Shown one piece after another: positions 16,098-24,703 of a DNA stretch of 49,618 bases (its first letter is position 1; the number at the start of each line of letters is the position of its first letter). The stretch is from Actinomycetes bacterium (lineage in GTDB: Bacteria > Actinomycetota > Actinomycetes > Actinomycetales > Actinomycetaceae). Below the pieces are notes generated by a model. The model made no database searches. It had not been told where the DNA came from and saw only the letters and a program-made list of their open reading frames with translations. Where the stretch lies: the NCBI GenBank assembly GCA_023389315.1, contig JAEWEQ010000054.1, positions 1-49,618 on the forward strand, read 5' to 3'. A program made the translations under genes and the position numbers.

Positions 16098-17399
16098 TTA
16101 TCCCTTGAACGAATCCAGCTTCGCGTCGATCGCTACCAAGGTGTCGTCAACACTTTGCGTGCCACGAACTGCCGGTTCCAGTAGCTGGGTGATTTCCTTA
16201 CCGAACTGCATCATGCCGGGGTGCGGAGGCTGGGTCTGAGCGTTCTTCGCTACCTCCATCAGGTCCTTACCCGGATCACCGAGCCACTCTTCCGTCTCCA
16301 GGTCCGCGCGTGCGGGCAGCTGGCCGTAAACCTTGTCGAAGCCGCTCATGGCTTCCTTACCGAGCATGAACTCAATGAACTTCCACGCTTCGTCGGGGTT
16401 CTTGGAGTCCTTGGAGATAGCGAGCTTGTTGATCCAAGCAGCTACCGAGCCTTCGCTGGCGGAGGGGCCGGCGATCGGCGGGCCGACCAGGAGGTTTTCC
16501 TTCACTTCGGGAGCGTTCTCATCGGCGTTGGCGAACTCGACCATACCGCCGAGGCCGATCGCTGCCTGTCCGGCGACCAGCGGACGCGGGCCGTTACCGG
16601 AGTAAACCAGGTTGTAGTCAGATAGGCCCTTATCGAAGGTCGATACTAGGAACTCCAGGGCTTCCTTACCGGGCTTGTCGTTGAAGTTGGCCTTGCCATC
16701 TTCCTTCCAGTAGTTAGCACCGTTTTGCAGCATCAGCTGCGCGAAGCCCTGCTGCAGGCCGATGGACTTGTCGATGCCCCACCAGATCGGCGAGTCACAG
16801 ATATTAGCGTCCTTCACCTTTTGCGCCACGGCTTCCAGTTCGGCCCAGGTGGTGGGCAGCTTGGCAGTGTCAACCCCGGCCTTCTCTAGCAAGTCTTTGC
16901 GGTAGATGGGGGCGCGCAGGTCACCGCCGAAGGGCATGGAGTATTGCTTATCTTTCCACTGGCCGTCTTCTAGCATCTTGGGGAAGATCTGATCCTTCTC
17001 AGCCCAGTTTGCCACGTAGTCATCCAGCGGGAGCAGCGCGTTCTTTTCCGCCAGCGGAGCGGTCCAAATAGCACCCAGGATCATTACGTCGGGCATCTGC
17101 TTGGAAGCTGCCGCGGTGGTGATCTTCTGGAAGGCGGAACCCCAGTCAGAGGACTGCAAGGTTACATCGATTCCGGTTTCTTCCTTGAACTTCGGGATCG
17201 CTTCTTTTGCTAGGTAGTCGTTGGCGTCTTGGCTGGCGCCTAGCACCATGAAGGTAATGGATTTGGCATCCCCCGAACCGGCGGTGCCATCAGAGCTAGC
17301 TTTATCCTTGTCGGATCCGGAGCAGGCTGCCAGGGAGGTTGCAGCCAGTGCCCCCGCCATCACGGCGGCAGCTACTCTCCTGAATTTCGTCTTCCCCAT
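16098..17399 (-). CDS. Sugar ABC transporter substrate-binding lipoprotein
   Basis: Extracellular binding protein that captures the sugar for the two permeases. I start it at the ATG at 17397-17399, which has AGGA about 8 bases upstream and gives a compact signal peptide; an ATG five codons upstream is also possible. The lipobox SLAAC places the lipidated residue at Cys26, followed by a Ser/Asp/Lys linker. The 433 residues contain the family 1 solute-binding signature pattern (KSITFMVLGAS, AIPKFKEETGIDV, then AWKFIEFMLGKEAMSGF near the C-terminal half). It heads the operon binding protein, permease, permease, sulfatase. Confidence 0.93.
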   Translation of the reverse strand: MGKTKFRRVAAAVMAGALAATSLAACSGSDKDKASSDGTAGSGDAKSITFMVLGASQDANDYLAKEAIPKFKEETGIDVTLQSSDWGSAFQKITTAAASKQMPDVMILGAIWTAPLAEKNALLPLDDYVANWAEKDQIFPKMLEDGQWKDKQYSMPFGGDLRAPIYRKDLLEKAGVDTAKLPTTWAELEAVAQKVKDANICDSPIWWGIDKSIGLQQGFAQLMLQNGANYWKEDGKANFNDKPGKEALEFLVSTFDKGLSDYNLVYSGNGPRPLVAGQAAIGLGGMVEFANADENAPEVKENLLVGPPIAGPSASEGSVAAWINKLAISKDSKNPDEAWKFIEFMLGKEAMSGFDKVYGQLPARADLETEEWLGDPGKDLMEVAKNAQTQPPHPGMMQFGKEITQLLEPAVRGTQSVDDTLVAIDAKLDSFKG

Positions 17400-17440
17400 T
17401 GAAGGTCCTTTCATCAGCTAGTGACGCAAATCGCCACTTC

Positions 17441-17477
17441 GTTACAAACTGTAACTAAAGGCTGGAAGGAGTGTCAA
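17441..17477 (-). promoter_or_regulatory. Promoter with overlapping operator of the sulfatase/ABC operon
   Basis: On the minus strand a consensus -35 TTGACA (17472-17477), an 18-base spacer and -10 TACAGT (17448-17453). A palindrome GTTAC-N5-GTAAC at 17441-17455 covers the -10, so a bound repressor would block it. The neighbouring ROK repressor is the obvious candidate. The leader to the ATG is about 40 bases. Confidence 0.65.
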
Positions 17478-17588
17478 TGGGCTTTATGGAACTGATACCC
17501 AACAGTTACCTACCACTAAATTAAAGACGCCACTGCCCCACTCGAACATGCGCTCGACCGCAATAGCTGACCCAAAACCTCACCGGTT

Positions 17589-18806
17589 TTACCCATTCCT
17601 CCCCACCGCGCGGGTCACGCCCTCCATGGCGCCTAGAATCGCCGCCCCCACCGCGGAAGCGTCGTCCCCTAACTGAGAGATATCGACGCGCACGTCCGCA
17701 ACTAGGGGGTTTGAGCGGATGATTGACTCCACTAAGGCCACGAATTCCTGCCCTAAGTGGGAGGACCAACCCCCCAGCGTCACTACCGAGGCTTTTTGCA
17801 TCATGATCAGCAAAACTATTAGGCGCGCCAGGTCGTGGGCGAGGTCGCGTACCATGGCGGTTGCCACCTCATCACCGGCGTGCCACTTCGCCGCCAGCGC
17901 TTCACAGTAGCGGATAATGAAATCCGGCTGCGGTAGCACTTCGATCTCCAGCGAGGACGTTCGCTGCGCCAGCGCTTGGAACCCCAGCACCGCGTCCACG
18001 CATCCTTGCCAACCGCACATCGGGCAGGCGGTTTCGGTGGCGCTGAAAGGAAGGTGACCAATATAGCTGGTAGTGAATGCGTCGGGAAGTGCAGTGTTCA
18101 GCGGGGTGGGTCTGCCCGCACCCAAACCAATACCACATTGGACGTGCAGCAGATCAGCTCTTTCGTCAGCACTGACCACCGCAGCATTGGCTTCGGCGGC
18201 GCAGGAGGCTACGTCGTGGACGAAACAATGCAGGTCCGCGGCTCCCAGCTTTCGCCGCAAGATTGCTTCTACATCAACGTCACGCCACCCCAGGTAGGGG
18301 GAGTCCAGTATGCCCTTATGGTCGGGGTACGGGCTACCACCGATGGCAACTCCAACTCCCATTAGGGAATGCGGTAAGGGCTGAAGCAGCCGTTTAATGG
18401 TTTCGGCGATGTTTTCTAGTACCGGTAGCGCTTCCGCGTTAGGGTCTGGCAGGAAGCTCTCTCGGGCGAGCTCCACTCCCGACAGGTCCCGCACCAAAAT
18501 GGTCCACCGATCGATGCGCAGGTCCACTCCGACCGAGAGGAACTGTCCAGATTTCATGCGGATCAGTTCCGCGGGGCGGCCCCCGGTATCGGCATCCACG
18601 CACGGGTCCAGTTCCACTAAGCCAATGTCGCTTAGCAACTGCACGATGCGGGTGATGCTGGCTTTAGTTAATCCCGATCTTTGCGCTAACCAGGGGCGGG
18701 AAATGGGGCCGTAGTGTTGGATTAGAGCCAACACGAATTGGATATTGTGTCCCCGCATTTCCCGGTGACGTAGCGCTCCAGATAACATAACCTGCCAATC
18801 TTGCAA
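17589..18806 (-). CDS. ROK family transcriptional regulator
   Basis: A DNA-binding repressor of the NagC/Mlc/XylR type that senses a sugar. A winged helix-turn-helix at about residues 25-75 (ISRPWLAQRSGLTKASITRIV) is followed by the ROK sugar-binding fold, with VGVDLRIDRW in the place of the kinase phosphate loop. The zinc motif is GHLP...CPMCGWQGC. The kinase DxGGT motif is degenerate, as in repressors. The start is either TTG 18806 or ATG 18788; neither has a strong ribosome-binding site. It lies immediately upstream of the sulfatase/ABC operon on the same strand, with that operon's own promoter in between, so it is probably the local regulator. Confidence 0.9.
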   Translation of the reverse strand: MQDWQVMLSGALRHREMRGHNIQFVLALIQHYGPISRPWLAQRSGLTKASITRIVQLLSDIGLVELDPCVDADTGGRPAELIRMKSGQFLSVGVDLRIDRWTILVRDLSGVELARESFLPDPNAEALPVLENIAETIKRLLQPLPHSLMGVGVAIGGSPYPDHKGILDSPYLGWRDVDVEAILRRKLGAADLHCFVHDVASCAAEANAAVVSADERADLLHVQCGIGLGAGRPTPLNTALPDAFTTSYIGHLPFSATETACPMCGWQGCVDAVLGFQALAQRTSSLEIEVLPQPDFIIRYCEALAAKWHAGDEVATAMVRDLAHDLARLIVLLIMMQKASVVTLGGWSSHLGQEFVALVESIIRSNPLVADVRVDISQLGDDASAVGAAILGAMEGVTRAVGRNG

Positions 18807-18894
18807 CCAGCTCGCGGGCGCCTCGAACTCAGTTGACGGTGCCCGGGAGTTGTCTTACATTGTAGTGTTCCAAGCGCAGATTGGGACCACTTTT

Positions 18895-18925
18895 TAACGG
18901 CCCGCGGCGATGCCGCGGGCCGTTA
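18895..18925 (-). terminator. Perfect hairpin directly after clpC
   Basis: A 14-bp uninterrupted stem (18895-18908 with 18912-18925, core CGGCCCGCGGC) and a 3-base loop, 2 bases beyond the clpC stop. There is no U-run on the clpC strand, but the stability makes it a likely terminator. Confidence 0.72.
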
Positions 18926-18927
18926 CG

Positions 18928-21432
18928 TCACTGCTGAACTACTGCGTCTTCGGCACTGACTTCCTGACGCTGCGGGGTGAATGTCAAACGACGTTCACCG
19001 CCCTCGCCCTCCACATCAATGACGATGTGGTCACCGGAGCCGATTTCGGAGAACAAAATCTTCTCCGACAGGGCATCTTCCACGTCACGCTGGATGGCGC
19101 GACGCAACGGGCGCGCCCCCAGGACCGGGTCGAATCCCTTGTCGGCCAACAAAGCCTTGGCAGCGGGGGTAACTTCCATGGTCATCCCCTGATCCTGCAC
19201 GCGCTGGCTGAGCTTGTCCAGCATCAGATCCACGATCTGTACGATCTGTTCCTTAGTCAGCGGCGGGAACACGATGGTTTCATCCACACGGTTTAGGAAC
19301 TCGGGACGGAAATGCTGCTTGAGTTCTTCATTGACCTTCTGCTTCATGCGGTCATAGTCGTTATGCATCGCGTCAGCAGCTTGGAACCCGGTGAGAATCC
19401 CCTTGTTGATGTCCCGGGTACCCAGGTTCGTGGTCATGATGATGATGGTGTTCTTAAAGTCCACCATGCGGCCCTGGGAGTCGGTGAGGCGACCGTCCTC
19501 CAGGATCTGCAGCAAGGAGTTGAAGATGTCGGCGTGAGCCTTCTCCACCTCGTCGAACAGCACCACCGAGAATGGGCGGCGGCGCACCTTCTCCGTCAGC
19601 TGACCGGCCTCGTCGTAACCGACGTACCCGGGAGGGGCACCGAACAGGCGCGAAGCGGTGTGCTTTTCAGAGAACTCCGACATATCCAACTGGATCAGGG
19701 CGTCCTCGTCATCGAATAGGAACTCCGCCAACGCCTTGGCAAGCTCGGTCTTACCAACGCCGGTGGGACCGGCGAAGATGAAGGAACCACCCGGACGCTT
19801 GGGGTCTTTCAAACCGGAACGAGTGCGGCGAATGGACTGCGCCAAGGCCCGCACCGCGTCATCTTGACCGATGATGCGCTTGTGCAGTTCGGCTTCCATG
19901 TTCAGCAAACGCTTGGACTCAGTCTCCGTCAGCTTGAACACCGGGATGCCGGTGGACATGGCCAGGACTTCGGCGATCTCGTCCTCACCGATCTGTCCAA
20001 TGGTGGTCTTGTCGCTGGCCTTCCAGGATTTCTCCTTCTCGGCACGTTCTTCCACCAACTGCTTTTCCTTGTCGCGCAGCGACGCGGCGCCCTCGAAATC
20101 CTGTTTATCGATGGCGGACTCTTTTTCGCGGCGCACGGCGGCGAGCTGTTCATCCAACTGGCGCAGTTCCGGCGGCAGCGTCATGCGGTGGATCCGCAGT
20201 CGCGCGCCTGCTTCATCGACCAAGTCGATGGCTTTATCGGGCATGTAGCGGTCAGTGATGTAACGGTCCGCCATCTGCGCAGCTGCCGCCAGCGCCGCAT
20301 CGGTAATCACAATGCGGTGGTGGTTCTCGTAGCGGTCTCGCAAACCCTTGAGGATCTGAATGGTTTCTTCCACCGACGGCTCATCGACCTTCACCGGCTG
20401 GAAGCGACGCTCCAGGGCAGCGTCCTTCTCAATGTACTTGCGGTATTCCTCCAAGGTGGTGGCCCCGATGGTCTGCAGTTCGCCACGCGCCAACATGGGT
20501 TTGAGGATCTGCGCCGCATCAATCGCACCTTCCGCGGCGCCTGCCCCCACCAGGGTGTGGATCTCGTCAATGAACAAGATGATGTCCCCACGAGTGCGGA
20601 TCTCTTTAAGGACCTTCTTCAAGCGTTCCTCGAAGTCACCGCGGTAACGCGAACCCGCCACCAGCGAGCCCATATCCAGGCTGTAGATCTGTTTTTCGTG
20701 CAGCGTCTCGGGCACTTCGCCGCGCACAATCGCCTGCGCCAGGCCCTCCACCACGGCGGTCTTACCAACCCCGGGTTCCCCGATCAGCACCGGGTTATTC
20801 TTGGTGCGGCGCGAAAGGATCTGCATGACGCGTTCCATTTCTTGCGAACGCCCCACCACCGGGTCTAGTTGCCCGTCGCGGGCGGCGTTCGTTAGGGAGC
20901 GGCCAAATTGCTCCAAGATCGCGGAGTTCGCCGGGTGCTGCCCACGCATCGGGGCGCCCGCTCCCACGGCTTCGCGCCCGCCACCGGAGGACTGTTGGTA
21001 GCCTTGCAAAAGTTGGATCACGGTTTGGCGGATCTGCCCCAGGTCCGCCCCCAGGTCGGTGAGGACTTTCGCGGCGGTGCCTTCGCCCTCGCGAATCAAA
21101 CCCAAAAGCAGGTGTTCGGTGCCAATGTAGTTGTGGCCCAGCTGCAGGGCTTCCCGCAGGGACAGTTCCAGGATGCTCTTCGCCCGCGGGGTGAAGGGGA
21201 TGCGCCCAGGGTTGGATTGTTTGCCCTCCCCCAGCATGTCGACCACGGTTTTGCGGACAGGTTCGTACGTTATCGACGACATCTCCAGCGCCTTCGCGGC
21301 GATGCCTTCACCTTCCACAATCAGGCCCAGCAGCAGGTGCTCGGTACCCATGTAGGTGTGGTTCAAGCTGCGCGCTTCGTTCTGGGCGAGCACCACCACG
21401 CGGCGGGCCCGGTCGGTAAAGCGTTCGAACAT
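18928..21432 (-). CDS. clpC: ATP-dependent Clp protease ATP-binding subunit ClpC
   Basis: AAA+ unfoldase that feeds substrates to ClpP in the cytosol. At 834 residues it has the normal ClpC length. Order of domains: two N-terminal Clp repeats (residues 1-145, each with a GTEHLLLGLI copy), AAA-1 with Walker A GEPGVGKT near 217, a UVR-containing middle region rich in Glu/Lys near 410-460, and AAA-2 with GPTGVGKTELAKAL near 555 and the ClpP-docking loop region near 670-690. The C-terminal D2-small domain ends with an acidic tail. The ATG has a perfect AGGAGG 4 bases upstream. Upstream lies dtd on the same strand. Confidence 0.98.
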   Translation of the reverse strand: MFERFTDRARRVVVLAQNEARSLNHTYMGTEHLLLGLIVEGEGIAAKALEMSSITYEPVRKTVVDMLGEGKQSNPGRIPFTPRAKSILELSLREALQLGHNYIGTEHLLLGLIREGEGTAAKVLTDLGADLGQIRQTVIQLLQGYQQSSGGGREAVGAGAPMRGQHPANSAILEQFGRSLTNAARDGQLDPVVGRSQEMERVMQILSRRTKNNPVLIGEPGVGKTAVVEGLAQAIVRGEVPETLHEKQIYSLDMGSLVAGSRYRGDFEERLKKVLKEIRTRGDIILFIDEIHTLVGAGAAEGAIDAAQILKPMLARGELQTIGATTLEEYRKYIEKDAALERRFQPVKVDEPSVEETIQILKGLRDRYENHHRIVITDAALAAAAQMADRYITDRYMPDKAIDLVDEAGARLRIHRMTLPPELRQLDEQLAAVRREKESAIDKQDFEGAASLRDKEKQLVEERAEKEKSWKASDKTTIGQIGEDEIAEVLAMSTGIPVFKLTETESKRLLNMEAELHKRIIGQDDAVRALAQSIRRTRSGLKDPKRPGGSFIFAGPTGVGKTELAKALAEFLFDDEDALIQLDMSEFSEKHTASRLFGAPPGYVGYDEAGQLTEKVRRRPFSVVLFDEVEKAHADIFNSLLQILEDGRLTDSQGRMVDFKNTIIIMTTNLGTRDINKGILTGFQAADAMHNDYDRMKQKVNEELKQHFRPEFLNRVDETIVFPPLTKEQIVQIVDLMLDKLSQRVQDQGMTMEVTPAAKALLADKGFDPVLGARPLRRAIQRDVEDALSEKILFSEIGSGDHIVIDVEGEGGERRLTFTPQRQEVSAEDAVVQQ

Positions 21433-21494
21433 GCGTCCTCCTAGTATATGAACTGTTACCAGCCTAGGGGGTGTGAGGTGCCGCTGTCGCCCGT

Positions 21495-21512
21495 GTTCAC
21501 CACTAGCGATAA
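21495..21512 (-). promoter_or_regulatory. Possible ClgR-type operator upstream of clpC
   Basis: On the minus strand the sequence TTATCGCTAGTGGTGAAC matches the actinobacterial ClgR pattern (WNNWCGCYNANRGCGWWS) with two mismatches. ClgR activates clp genes in related organisms. The match is imperfect and based on my recollection of the motif, so it is only a lead. Confidence 0.3.
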
Positions 21513-21523
21513 ATGCGGGCCGC

Positions 21524-21949
21524 TCACGCTTCCACGAGGACGGTCACCGGCCCGTCGTTGACCAGCTCCACTTGCATATTGGCCCCGAACCGGCCGGTTT
21601 CCACCGGCAAATCGTACTCGCTGCGCAGAGTCTGCACCACCGCGTCCACCAGGGGTTCAGCCACCGGGCCGGGCGCTGCCTCCACCCAGGACGGGCGCCT
21701 ACCTTTTTTGGTTTTCCCATACAGCGTGAACTGGGAGATCACCAGGACACTACCCCCGGTTTCCTGCACCGACTGTTCTTCATCCATGATGCGTAGTTGC
21801 GCGATTTTGCGCGCCACCGTCGCCACCTGTGCGGACCCGTCTTCATGGGTGACGCCCACCAGGACGCACAGGCCGGGGCCAATTTTGCCCACCACTTCCC
21901 CATCGATGCTGACCTGGGCGCGAGTGACGCGCTGGATAACTGCCCTCAT
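21524..21949 (-). CDS. dtd: D-aminoacyl-tRNA deacylase
   Basis: Hydrolyses D-amino acids and glycine mischarged on tRNA, a cytoplasmic proofreading step. The 141 residues are close to the family's 145-150. Both active-site motifs are present: SQFTLYG (residues near 76-82) and the C-terminal Gly-cisPro motif NDGPVT. It starts MRAVIQRVTRAQVSIDGEVVG, the standard DTD opening. Its ATG overlaps the stop of the ygfZ-like gene by 4 bases, so the two are cotranscribed and probably translationally coupled. Confidence 0.96.
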   Translation of the reverse strand: MRAVIQRVTRAQVSIDGEVVGKIGPGLCVLVGVTHEDGSAQVATVARKIAQLRIMDEEQSVQETGGSVLVISQFTLYGKTKKGRRPSWVEAAPGPVAEPLVDAVVQTLRSEYDLPVETGRFGANMQVELVNDGPVTVLVEA

Positions 21950-23238
21950 CGGTTACCTCCTTGGTTCGCGGTGGCGGCTTTGGCGGGAGCGTTGCCGATC
22001 ACCGGTCCGCGCAGGTCGCGCCGTAATCCCACACCAGGCCGTTGTGACGGAGATACATTCGATTTCCCTCGCGGATCAACGATTACTTCTTGTTTTGCAC
22101 TAATCGGCCCAGCGGAGGTCATCACCTCTAGTTCGAGATCTGTGCGCAGACCACGACGAACCAGTGCCAATGCCATCAAGCCCAAGTCTGCGTGGCGAAC
22201 GGTGGTAGTCAAGAACCCCACTTCCTTATTCCCAGCCAGTACCTGATCCCCAGGATGCGGCAAGCGGGCTTGGGATCCGTCCAGCTGCAGTAGCACCAGC
22301 CGGCGCGCAGGCTTACCCAGGTTAATTATGCGTGCTACAGCCTCTTGCCCGCAGTAACAGCCCTTATTCAGATGCACCGCCGTGCGGAGCCAATCTAATT
22401 CGGCCGCCACAGTTCGGTCATCGCATTCCGTGGAGAATCGTGGCCGTAGATCCTCCACCCGCAACGCTTCCCAGGCTTCAAACCCAGCGAGCTGACCTCC
22501 TCCAGCTTCCCAAGCTGATAATGCAATCTCCAAAGTGGATCGCTCCAAAATAGTGAGCACTCGCACCCGAGCAGACGCCGGATGATGGAAATCAGCGGGA
22601 GTGTAGGATGCTCCGCCAGCAGTTATACCTGGCCATGGATCGAACCACTGACCGATGATCCGGCCAGCGTGGCCCGCCTTCTCCTCTTCCTTCCCGTTAG
22701 ACAAGTGCTTATGCGCTGTTACACCCCGTTGAAAGTTCGCTAACAACTTCGCCAGATCGCGGTTATCCGGTAGGGGTGAGTGCCCGTCCTGGTGATTTAC
22801 CGTCCTTGCCGCCACTTGTCCAACCACCACTAGCTCAGAAGCTAAAGTTGCTTCCACACGGGAAGCAAACCGCATTTTCATGATGTGATCGGCCAGCGCC
22901 TGCCCGCATCCCGGATCGGTGATGGCCCAGGTAACCTCACCATCGTCAATCACACCTGCTGCCGCAATAATGTGTCCGTGGGGATCGAACAGCAAAAATT
23001 CTCGGCTATCGGCTGGCCTCAGACCGGTGATGATCTGACTGCTGAGAGTGGTCAAGAGTTGATGACGATCAGGTCCACTGATGCATACCACTTCGAAATG
23101 CGTAAGGTCAGCAAGGGCGTTTGCGGCTTCGAGCGCCCATTGTTCTGCGGCCGGATCGCGAAACCGAGCAACCACGTTCTGGTCTGGCAGTTTCACCGCA
23201 CCGGGGCGGGTAGTGAAGGGGTTGGGCAGGGCAGTCAT
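21946..23238 (-). CDS. ygfZ: YgfZ/CAF17-like folate-binding Fe-S cluster protein
   Basis: Folate-dependent protein of the GcvT fold that helps maintain certain Fe-S enzymes. The hallmark K-G-C-Y-x-G-Q-E motif is intact (KGCYCGQEAVARI, near residue 295), with FEAWEALRVEDLRPRF just before it, as in the family. At 430 residues it is longer than E. coli YgfZ (about 326); the extra length is partly an insertion around residues 150-200 (GVTAHKHLSNGKEEEKAGH) and a basic C-terminal tail. Start ATG at 23238. It lies between a membrane protein gene (95 bases upstream) and dtd. Confidence 0.9.
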   Translation of the reverse strand: MTALPNPFTTRPGAVKLPDQNVVARFRDPAAEQWALEAANALADLTHFEVVCISGPDRHQLLTTLSSQIITGLRPADSREFLLFDPHGHIIAAAGVIDDGEVTWAITDPGCGQALADHIMKMRFASRVEATLASELVVVGQVAARTVNHQDGHSPLPDNRDLAKLLANFQRGVTAHKHLSNGKEEEKAGHAGRIIGQWFDPWPGITAGGASYTPADFHHPASARVRVLTILERSTLEIALSAWEAGGGQLAGFEAWEALRVEDLRPRFSTECDDRTVAAELDWLRTAVHLNKGCYCGQEAVARIINLGKPARRLVLLQLDGSQARLPHPGDQVLAGNKEVGFLTTTVRHADLGLMALALVRRGLRTDLELEVMTSAGPISAKQEVIVDPRGKSNVSPSQRPGVGLRRDLRGPVIGNAPAKAATANQGGNR

Positions 23239-23332
23239 AGTGTTCCTATCTGCGAGCTGGCGGCGAGTGACATCTACGAGCCTAGTTGCTTAACGCAGGG
23301 TCAGGCGTGGCTTGAACTTTTAGCTGATCCAC

Positions 23333-24307
23333 TTACAAGGCCCCGATGCGAACCAACATATAGATCGGCATTACCACCAGCAGGAACTTCATGGCGCCGC
23401 GCGCGAAGGCTCCCGCTTCGGTGCAGCGGCGGATCCGCTCCCCAAAGACCATGTCCACTAGCGCGATCACAATGCCAATCGCCATGCCCATCGCCAAGCT
23501 GGCGACCGCTAGCGAAAGCAGCGGGTTTTGCGGGTCATTGAAAGGCGTGAGCAGGTTGATGAGGCTGGCGCGCGGCTTCAGGGCGTAGGCAATTGCCGCT
23601 ACCACTACCCCACCCAGGAGCCCACCGAGCAGGGCGCCGAGTGCGCGGGCACGCACCCGCACTCCAAACTGGTTGCCAATCACCGCGCAAATAACAATCA
23701 GGGCTGCTCCCACCATGACGATCGACCAAACGGGTGATGATGATAATCCCACCCAAGCTGATCCTAAGATCGCCACGAAAGCTGCCGAGGTTGAAGCTGC
23801 AATGGAACGCAGCAGATCCTCGCGTGGCAGGGGGCGAGCCATTTCTGCGATAGCCGCCACCACTACGGCCACCCCAATTCCCACGGTCGCCCAAGCCAGG
23901 TCACCCGTGGCTCGCACAGCTAAGGTAGATCCTACGCCAACTATCAAGGCAGTTGCGGCCGGGGCGTAACGCGTGGGACTGTGGACCAGACCAGACCAGC
24001 CATTCGCCAGGATGATGATGGCAATGATTACCGTCACCGTTACCACGTCACGCCATTGCGTTGCCAAATACAGCGCCGACATGGCGGTGGCTAATGTCAC
24101 CACCGTGGACGCGGACAAATAGTTGAAAGGAATCACGATCAAGCGTTTTATGCTGCGCGGGCGCTTACGGGTCGCGGTGCCCGAGGATGGATCGGTGCGT
24201 CGACGGCGAGAAAGCTGCTGGGCGCGCCAGCTCGATGGTCTGGCCGCTCCCGCGGTTGAGGCTTGCGTGATCGCGGGTCGAGCATCTACCTGGTCTTTTT
24301 CAATCAC
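23333..24307 (-). CDS. Polytopic membrane protein, function unknown
   Basis: A 324-residue protein. The first 60 residues are hydrophilic and basic (RRRRTDPSS, RKRPRS), then about nine hydrophobic segments follow, with a cytoplasmic loop containing RPLPREDLL near residue 160 and FGERIRR near 290. Start is a GTG at 24307 with only a weak AAGG just upstream, so the true start could be internal. I see no transporter motif. The helical-hairpin arrangement resembles uncharacterised actinobacterial membrane proteins. It precedes the ygfZ-dtd pair on the same strand. Confidence 0.75.
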   Translation of the reverse strand: MIEKDQVDARPAITQASTAGAARPSSWRAQQLSRRRRTDPSSGTATRKRPRSIKRLIVIPFNYLSASTVVTLATAMSALYLATQWRDVVTVTVIIAIIILANGWSGLVHSPTRYAPAATALIVGVGSTLAVRATGDLAWATVGIGVAVVVAAIAEMARPLPREDLLRSIAASTSAAFVAILGSAWVGLSSSPVWSIVMVGAALIVICAVIGNQFGVRVRARALGALLGGLLGGVVVAAIAYALKPRASLINLLTPFNDPQNPLLSLAVASLAMGMAIGIVIALVDMVFGERIRRCTEAGAFARGAMKFLLVVMPIYMLVRIGAL

Positions 24308-24495
24308 CCTTGCATAGTGGCATACTTCCTTCCACTCTCTCCACTAGATGCCTGCGATAGTGGAAAGTCGCGACCAGGTAAAGACCGAATAGGAAGTGGT
24401 TTTCCGCAAAAGTAGTTAAATCTGAAACCGCTTTGACATTTACCCGCTAGCTCCCGCCCAAAAGGAACACACGTGCACAATATCGAGCACGCTAA

Positions 24496-24528
24496 AGTGG
24501 CGCACACCACTGTCGTTCAGGTTATACT
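24496..24528 (+). promoter_or_regulatory. Promoter-like element ahead of the candidate RNA
   Basis: A consensus-like -10 TATACT at 24523-24528 lies 7 bases before a run starting GACATCGG. The -35 region is poor but is covered by an inverted repeat AGTGG-N6-CCACT (24496-24511), a possible activator or repressor site. The preceding 24308-24495 stretch shows no gene. Confidence 0.4.
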
Positions 24529-24535
24529 GTAGTTA

Positions 24536-24618
24536 GACATCGGGTTACAAAGCCCCGGGCTCCACCAAAAGCCGCTACGAGCGGCCATAGCGCCGACTGG
24601 CGCTTTTGATCCGGTGTC
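24536..24618 (+). ncRNA. Candidate small structured RNA
   Basis: About 83 bases that fold as a closed multi-branch unit. The terminal stem pairs GACATCGG (24536-24543) with CCGGTGTC (24611-24618), 8 pairs with one G-U. Inside are three hairpins: AGCCC/GGGCT (near 24551-24561), GCCGCT/AGCGGC (near 24571-24585) and AGCGCC/GGCGCT (near 24589-24604). A TATACT -10 sits at the right distance upstream, TTTTCCTT follows the closing stem, and a 15-bp hairpin lies just beyond. It lacks a T-arm, so it is not a tRNA, and I see no tmRNA, SRP, 6S or RNase P hallmark. The strand is chosen from the promoter and poly-U; it is unidentified. Confidence 0.5.
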
Positions 24619-24627
24619 TTTTCCTTA

Positions 24628-24663
24628 TAGAGGGGGTCTTTCCAAACCGAAAGACCCCCTCTA
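24628..24663. terminator. Long hairpin ending both the RNA and the aldo/keto reductase gene
   Basis: A 15-bp perfect stem (24628-24642 with 24649-24663, core GAGGGGGTCTTTC) and a 6-base loop. It lies between the candidate plus-strand RNA and the 3' end of the minus-strand reductase, suited to terminate both. Confidence 0.75.
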
Positions 24664-24703
24664 GGCTTCACACCCGCTACGATATCAACAGAAGCGTTTG
24701 CGA

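Noticed and set aside
19864..20868. 334-codon plus-strand frame opposite clpC
   Set aside because: Antisense shadow of a highly conserved AAA+ gene.
24540..24571. tRNA 3' end (GGGCTCCACCA) in the 24.5 kb intergenic region
   Set aside because: The T-arm would read TCGGG/GCCCC with only two pairs and no TTC loop, and no acceptor or anticodon arm can be built upstream.
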